Positions 29,589-34,054 of a stretch of DNA of 34,054 nucleotides are shown here, piece by piece. The position numbers and the translations under genes were made by a program. This DNA is from an uncultured Oscillospiraceae bacterium (GTDB lineage Bacteria > Bacillota > Clostridia > Oscillospirales > Oscillospiraceae), in NCBI GenBank assembly GCA_947625285.1, contig CANQNS010000017.1, positions 1 through 34,054 of the forward strand, read 5' to 3'. Numbering within the stretch: position 1 is the first letter of the stretch; the number at the start of each line of letters is the position of its first letter. The notes beneath the pieces were generated by a model. It was not told the DNA's origin and ran no database searches. It saw only the letters and a program-made list of their open reading frames with translations.

Positions 29589-30857
29589 TCAACGCCACAC
29601 GAACCAGCAGAACAGGTACCCGGTCATGACGGCGGCCAGGGTGAAGGGCACGCCGATGCGCATGAAATCCCGGGTGGACACCTCGTAGTCCTGCCGGCGC
29701 AGGATGCCGATGGCGGTGATGTTGGCGGAGGCCCCGATGGGGGTGATGTTGCCCCCCAGGGTGGCCCCGGTGAGAAGGCCGAAGTACAGCAAAATGGGCG
29801 AGCAGTCCATGCTGACGGCGATGCCGCTGACTACGGGCAGCATGGTGGCTACATAGGGGATGTTGTCCACAAAGGCGGAAAACAGCACCGACCCCCAGAC
29901 GATGATGGTGTACATCACGAACAGGTTCGACCCGCCCAGCCGCACAAACAGCGCGGCGATGGCGTCGATGACGCCGCCCTCGGTGATGCCGGCGATGACT
30001 ACGAACAGCCCCGCCAGCAGCAACAGAGTCTGGTAGTCGATCTCCAGAAACGCGGCCTTTACGTTGTGCCAGCTCTTCTCCCGCAGCCGGGAGTGGACCG
30101 CCCCCACCAGGAACACGCCCACGCAGATCAGGCCGTTGGTGACGGCGGGCTTGCCGGGGATGAAGCTGGCGCAGATCAGCAGCGCCACCGTGCCCACAAG
30201 CAGATAGGTGGGAACGTAGTTGGTGACCTCGGTCCTGTCCGGGATCGTCACCGGCTCCCGCTGGTCCCGGAACAGCCACAAAATGATGGGCACCGTCATG
30301 ACCGCGCCCAGCTCCACCGCCCAGAAGATGGAGAACCTGCCGTCCATGAAGAAGAAGTCCAGAAAGTCCATGCCGGCGTAGCCTCCCAGCATGATGGAGG
30401 TGGTGTCCCCCACCAGCGTGGCCGCCCCCTGCAGGTTGGAGCTGACGGCGATGGAGATCAAAAGCGGCACCGGGCTGGTGCCCAGCTTGGTGGCGATGGC
30501 CAGCCCCACCGGGGCCAGCATCAGCACCGTAGCCACATTGTCCACGAACGCGCTCACCACCCCGGCGAACAGGCTCATAGCCACCGCCACCCACATGACG
30601 TTGGGCGTTTTAGTCAGCAGCACCTCCGCCATGCGGTTGGGCATCTTCGACTCGATGAACAGGCTCACCGTGCCCATGGTGCCGGCCAGCATCATCAGCA
30701 CGTTCCAGTCGATGGCCCCCGCCAGGGTCCGGAGCGGCACGAAGCCCAGCGCCACATAGACCGCCGCGCTTGTCAGGGCCACCCAGGGCCGGTACTTGGG
30801 CAGGGCGATCATCAGGCAGTATGTAAGGATGAACAGGACCAGGGCCAATACGGACAT
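29589..30857 (-). CDS. SLC13/ArsB-NhaD superfamily permease under a Mn2+ riboswitch
   Basis: 422 residues, about 11-12 membrane segments. The two halves repeat the ion-transporter-superfamily pattern: SAFVDNVATVLMLAPVGLAIA with SNLQGAATLVGDTTSIMLGG, and SAFVDNIPYVATMLPVVSGIA with GGNITPIGASANITAIGIL. Relatives move arsenite, Na+, citrate, dicarboxylates or sulfate. The start MSVLALVLFILTY at 30857 is chosen over upstream Met codons because AAAGGAG lies 8 bases before it. The leader carries a yybP-ykoY aptamer and terminator, which in known cases turn on Mn2+ exporters when manganese is high. A role in manganese or Mn-anion export is therefore inferred from regulation, not from the protein family. 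Confidence 0.9.
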   Translation of the reverse strand: MSVLALVLFILTYCLMIALPKYRPWVALTSAAVYVALGFVPLRTLAGAIDWNVLMMLAGTMGTVSLFIESKMPNRMAEVLLTKTPNVMWVAVAMSLFAGVVSAFVDNVATVLMLAPVGLAIATKLGTSPVPLLISIAVSSNLQGAATLVGDTTSIMLGGYAGMDFLDFFFMDGRFSIFWAVELGAVMTVPIILWLFRDQREPVTIPDRTEVTNYVPTYLLVGTVALLICASFIPGKPAVTNGLICVGVFLVGAVHSRLREKSWHNVKAAFLEIDYQTLLLLAGLFVVIAGITEGGVIDAIAALFVRLGGSNLFVMYTIIVWGSVLFSAFVDNIPYVATMLPVVSGIAVSMDCSPILLYFGLLTGATLGGNITPIGASANITAIGILRRQDYEVSTRDFMRIGVPFTLAAVMTGYLFCWFVWR

Positions 30858-30859
30858 GA

Positions 30860-31936
<1,077 letters not shown>

Positions 31937-31940
31937 AAAT

Positions 31941-31976
31941 AAAAAATGCAGCCGCCCGCCGTATACGGCGGGCGGC
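31941..31976 (-). terminator. Terminator of mnmG (shared with the HAD gene)
   Basis: A perfect 26-base palindrome (31951-31976, GCCGCCCGCC at the left) folds into a GC-rich stem. The A run 31941-31946 gives six T on the minus strand after mnmG. It lies 14 bases past the HAD stop and may also stop that transcript. Confidence 0.9.
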
Positions 31977-31981
31977 TCACA

Positions 31982-33784
31982 TCATGTCTTGTCCTTCTCT
32001 GTCCAGATCATCAGGGCGGTCAGGTCCGCCGGGGACACCCCGGAGATGCGGCTGGCCTGACCGAAGCTGGCGGGCCGGATGGCGGCCAGCTTCTGCCGGG
32101 CCTCGGTCCGCAGGCCCGGCACGGTCTCGTAGTCGATATTCAGCGGTATTCGTTTTTCTTCCATCCGGGCGAAGGCCTCCACCTCCCGGAGCTGCCGCTG
32201 TATATATCCCTCATATTTGATGGATATCTCCACTTCCTCGATCACCGCCCGGGGCAGGTCCGGCCGGTCCGGGTCCCGGTCCGCCAGGGACGCGTAGGTG
32301 TTCTCCGGCCGCTTCAGGAGCGGATAGAGCTTCCCCTTTTTCAGCCGGGCGATCTCTCTGTCTACCAATGAATATTTATCCAATACCTCTTGATACCGCT
32401 CGTCGCTTACCAGACCCACGTCGTGGCCGATGGATGCAAGTCGTTTATCGGCGTTATCCTGCCGGTGCAGCAGCCGGTATTCGCTGCGGCTGGTCATCAT
32501 GCGGTAGGGCTCGTTGGTGCCCTTGGTTACCAGATCGTCGATCAGCGCGCCGATGTAACCCTGGTCCCGGCGGATGATCACCGGGTCCTGGCCCCGGATC
32601 TTCCGGGCAGCGTTGACCCCGGCCACCCAGCCCTGGACGGCGGCCTCCTCGTAGCCGGAGGAGCCGTTGAACTGGCCCGCGCCGTAAAGGCCCGCGATCT
32701 TCTTGCTCTCCAGGGTGGCGTAAAGCTCCGTGGGGTCCAGACAGTCGTACTCGATGGCGTAGGCGGGCCGGGTCAGCTCGGCGCGCTCCAGGCCGGGAAT
32801 GGTGTGGACCATGGCGATCTGCACGTCCTCCGGCAAGGACGAGGACAGGCCCTGGATGTACAGCTCCTCGGTGTCCAGGCCCATGGGCTCAATGAAAAGC
32901 TGGTGGCGGGGCTTGTCCGGGAAGGTGACGATCTTCGTCTCGATGCTGGGGCAGTACCGGGGCCCTACCCCCTGGATGACCCCGTCGTAGAGGGGGCTCC
33001 GGTCCAGGTTTTCCCGGATGATCCGATGGGTCTCGGCATTGGTGTAGGTGAGATAGCACACCGCCCGGTTGGCCGGGGGCGTGTGGGTGGAGAAGGAAAA
33101 GGGCTGGGGGTCCGCATCGCCGGGCTGGGTCTCCATCTTGGAGAAGTCCACGGTCCGGGCGTTGACCCGGGGCGGGGTGCCGGTCTTGAACCGGCGCAGC
33201 CGCAGGCCCAGGCCCCGGAGACAGTCGGTGAGCGGCAGCGCGGCCGCAAGCCCGTCCGGCCCGGAGTCCCGGACCGCCTCGCCGGTGATGGTCCGGCCCC
33301 CCAGGTAGGTGCCGGAGGCCACTATGACCGCCTTCGCGCCCAGTACCGCGCCCTTGTCGGTGGTGACGGAGGTAACGCGGCCGTCCTCCACGCCGATGGA
33401 TATGACCTCTCCCTGGCGCACGTGCAAGTGCTCCTGCCGCTCCAGGGTCTGCTTCATGACGGCCTGGTACCGGCGGCGGTCGGCCTGGGCCCGGAGGGAG
33501 TGGACGGCGGGACCCTTGCCCAGATTCAGCATCCGATATTGGATGCAGGCCTTGTCTGCGGCCCGGCCCATCTCCCCGCCCAAAGCGTCCAGCTCCCGGA
33601 CCAGGTGGCCCTTGCCGGTGCCGCCGATGGCCGGGTTGCAGGGCATATTGCCCACCGCGTCCAGACTGACGGTGAAGCACACGGTCTCCAGCCCCAGCCG
33701 GGCGCCGGCCAGAGCCGCCTCGATGCCGGCGTGGCCCGCGCCGATCACCACGATATCATATTGTCCCGCGTCATAGGTCCTCAT
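31982..33784 (-). CDS. mnmG: tRNA uridine-5-carboxymethylaminomethyl modification enzyme MnmG (GidA)
   Basis: 600 residues. FAD motif [21 protein letters not shown] near the N-terminus, the family strings [21 protein letters not shown] and [31 protein letters not shown], and the C-terminal tRNA-binding region with ISGVSPADL. With MnmE it installs the cmnm5 group on U34 of tRNAs reading two-codon boxes, including the Leu(UAA) species encoded next door. ATG 33784 ([10 protein letters not shown]) is fixed by homology; the -10 box ends 7 bases before it and no ribosome site is present, implying a leaderless mRNA. mnmE is not in the window, and mnmG is transcribed alone. Confidence 0.97.
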   Translation of the reverse strand: MRTYDAGQYDIVVIGAGHAGIEAALAGARLGLETVCFTVSLDAVGNMPCNPAIGGTGKGHLVRELDALGGEMGRAADKACIQYRMLNLGKGPAVHSLRAQADRRRYQAVMKQTLERQEHLHVRQGEVISIGVEDGRVTSVTTDKGAVLGAKAVIVASGTYLGGRTITGEAVRDSGPDGLAAALPLTDCLRGLGLRLRRFKTGTPPRVNARTVDFSKMETQPGDADPQPFSFSTHTPPANRAVCYLTYTNAETHRIIRENLDRSPLYDGVIQGVGPRYCPSIETKIVTFPDKPRHQLFIEPMGLDTEELYIQGLSSSLPEDVQIAMVHTIPGLERAELTRPAYAIEYDCLDPTELYATLESKKIAGLYGAGQFNGSSGYEEAAVQGWVAGVNAARKIRGQDPVIIRRDQGYIGALIDDLVTKGTNEPYRMMTSRSEYRLLHRQDNADKRLASIGHDVGLVSDERYQEVLDKYSLVDREIARLKKGKLYPLLKRPENTYASLADRDPDRPDLPRAVIEEVEISIKYEGYIQRQLREVEAFARMEEKRIPLNIDYETVPGLRTEARQKLAAIRPASFGQASRISGVSPADLTALMIWTEKDKT

Positions 33785-33791
33785 AGCCGCT

Positions 33792-33820
33792 ATTGTAGCG
33801 CAATTTCCCGCCCGCCGCAA
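33792..33820 (-). promoter_or_regulatory. Promoter of mnmG, abutting the start codon
   Basis: Minus strand: TTGCGG (33815-33820), 17 bases, TACAAT (33792-33797), then AGCGGCT and ATG. Confidence 0.7.
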
Positions 33821-33832
33821 GAGGCGGCGGCG

Positions 33833-33861
33833 TTGACTTATCCGGCCCGATGGTGTAAGAT
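33833..33861 (+). promoter_or_regulatory. Promoter of the tRNA-Leu gene
   Basis: TTGACT (33833-33838), 17 bases, TAAGAT (33856-33861), 10 bases before the tRNA. Confidence 0.8.
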
Positions 33862-33871
33862 TGGCGTGCGT

Positions 33872-33959
33872 GCCGGCGTGGTGGAATGGCAGACACTGCG
33901 GACTTAAAATCCGCTGTCCGATTCAGGACGTGCGGGTTCGACCCCCGCCGCCGGCACCA
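33872..33959 (+). tRNA. tRNA-Leu (anticodon UAA)
   Basis: An 88-base class II tRNA including an encoded CCA. Acceptor GCCGGCG/CGCCGGC, D-arm GTGGAATGGCAGAC, anticodon stem GCGGA/TCCGC with loop CTTAAAA (anticodon TAA), a long variable arm (GTCCGATTCAGGAC) and T-arm GCGGGTTCGACCCCCGC. It decodes UUA, and UUG by wobble. Confidence 0.97.
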
Positions 33960-34034
33960 AACCAACATAATCCGAACCCAAGACCTGTGGGACCGTATCC
34001 CGTAGGCGATGGGTTCGGATTTGTCTTTTGGTTT
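33959..34034 (+). terminator. Large hairpin following tRNA-Leu, probable terminator
   Basis: AATCCGAACCCA (33969-33980) pairs with TGGGTTCGGATT (34010-34021), and AAACCAA (33959-33965) with TTGGTTT (34028-34034) extends the stem across a small internal loop. TGTCTTTTG after the inner stem is a moderate T tract. The outer arm begins on the last base of the tRNA CCA. Confidence 0.7.
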
Positions 34035-34054
34035 GAGCCGTATGAGGCGACACA

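Noticed and set aside
33872-34034. Integration (att) site at the tRNA-Leu 3' end
   Set aside because: The inverted repeat after the tRNA looks like a terminator; no duplicated tRNA 3' end or integrase is visible. The window ends here, so an element further on cannot be excluded.

Overview
The window is about 34 kb of GC-rich (roughly two-thirds G+C), densely packed bacterial DNA. Sigma-A promoters with a 17-base spacer, GGAGG-type ribosome binding sites, an N-terminal-rubredoxin ('reverse') rubrerythrin, a MurT/GatD pair, an FMN riboswitch on an ECF riboflavin transporter and XpaC point to an anaerobic Firmicute. The GC content and gene complement suggest gut Oscillospiraceae/Eubacteriales (Flavonifractor/Lawsonibacter-like). 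The taxonomic call is inference; no database was consulted.

Layout. 1-2269 (+): 3' end of a Rel (p)ppGpp enzyme, dtd, a metallo-beta-lactamase-fold hydrolase and a MaoC-type hydratase, ending at a strong terminator. 2322-5924: a small unknown gene, a short pyruvate-kinase-like enzyme lacking the C-terminal domain, a mosaic repeat cluster, and an FAD/Rieske oxidoreductase. 6040-10185 (+): a threonine-aldolase-family enzyme, an FMN riboswitch with ribU, an operator-bearing promoter, and a membrane-anchored DUF4015-type glycosidase-like protein. 10340-12423 (+): murT and a gatD-like gene whose catalytic Cys and His are both replaced. 12484-18224 (-): reverse rubrerythrin, then a five-gene run (ECF sigma, zinc-finger anti-sigma, alanine racemase, NhaC antiporter, ATP-grasp protein) preceded by an ECF-type promoter. 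18293-20203 (-): a PAP2-GDPD fusion. 20335-24005 (+): a second ECF sigma factor overlapping a membrane protein, an ABC ATPase and an ABC permease, then ogt. 24004-24503: a second copy of the mosaic repeat. 24507-28048 (-): an MTA/SAH-deaminase-type amidohydrolase, purine nucleoside phosphorylase and XpaC. 28181-31936: a MATE exporter, an SLC13/ArsB-type permease behind a yybP-ykoY (Mn2+) riboswitch, and a HAD phosphatase. 31982-34034: mnmG and tRNA-Leu(UAA).

Themes. Cell-envelope functions are concentrated here (murT/gatD, alr, PAP2-GDPD, two ECF sigma modules, an ABC exporter). Purine/MTA salvage forms a small cluster. Most regulation is readable from sequence: two riboswitches, an ECF autoregulatory promoter, a 7-1-7 palindrome at rubrerythrin, a direct/inverted operator at 8155-8199, and a dyad over the -10 of the amidohydrolase. 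The observations I rate most worth checking are the active-site-degenerate GatD, the Mn2+ riboswitch on an SLC13/ArsB permease, and the modular repeats that begin exactly at the stop codons of two convergently transcribed genes.
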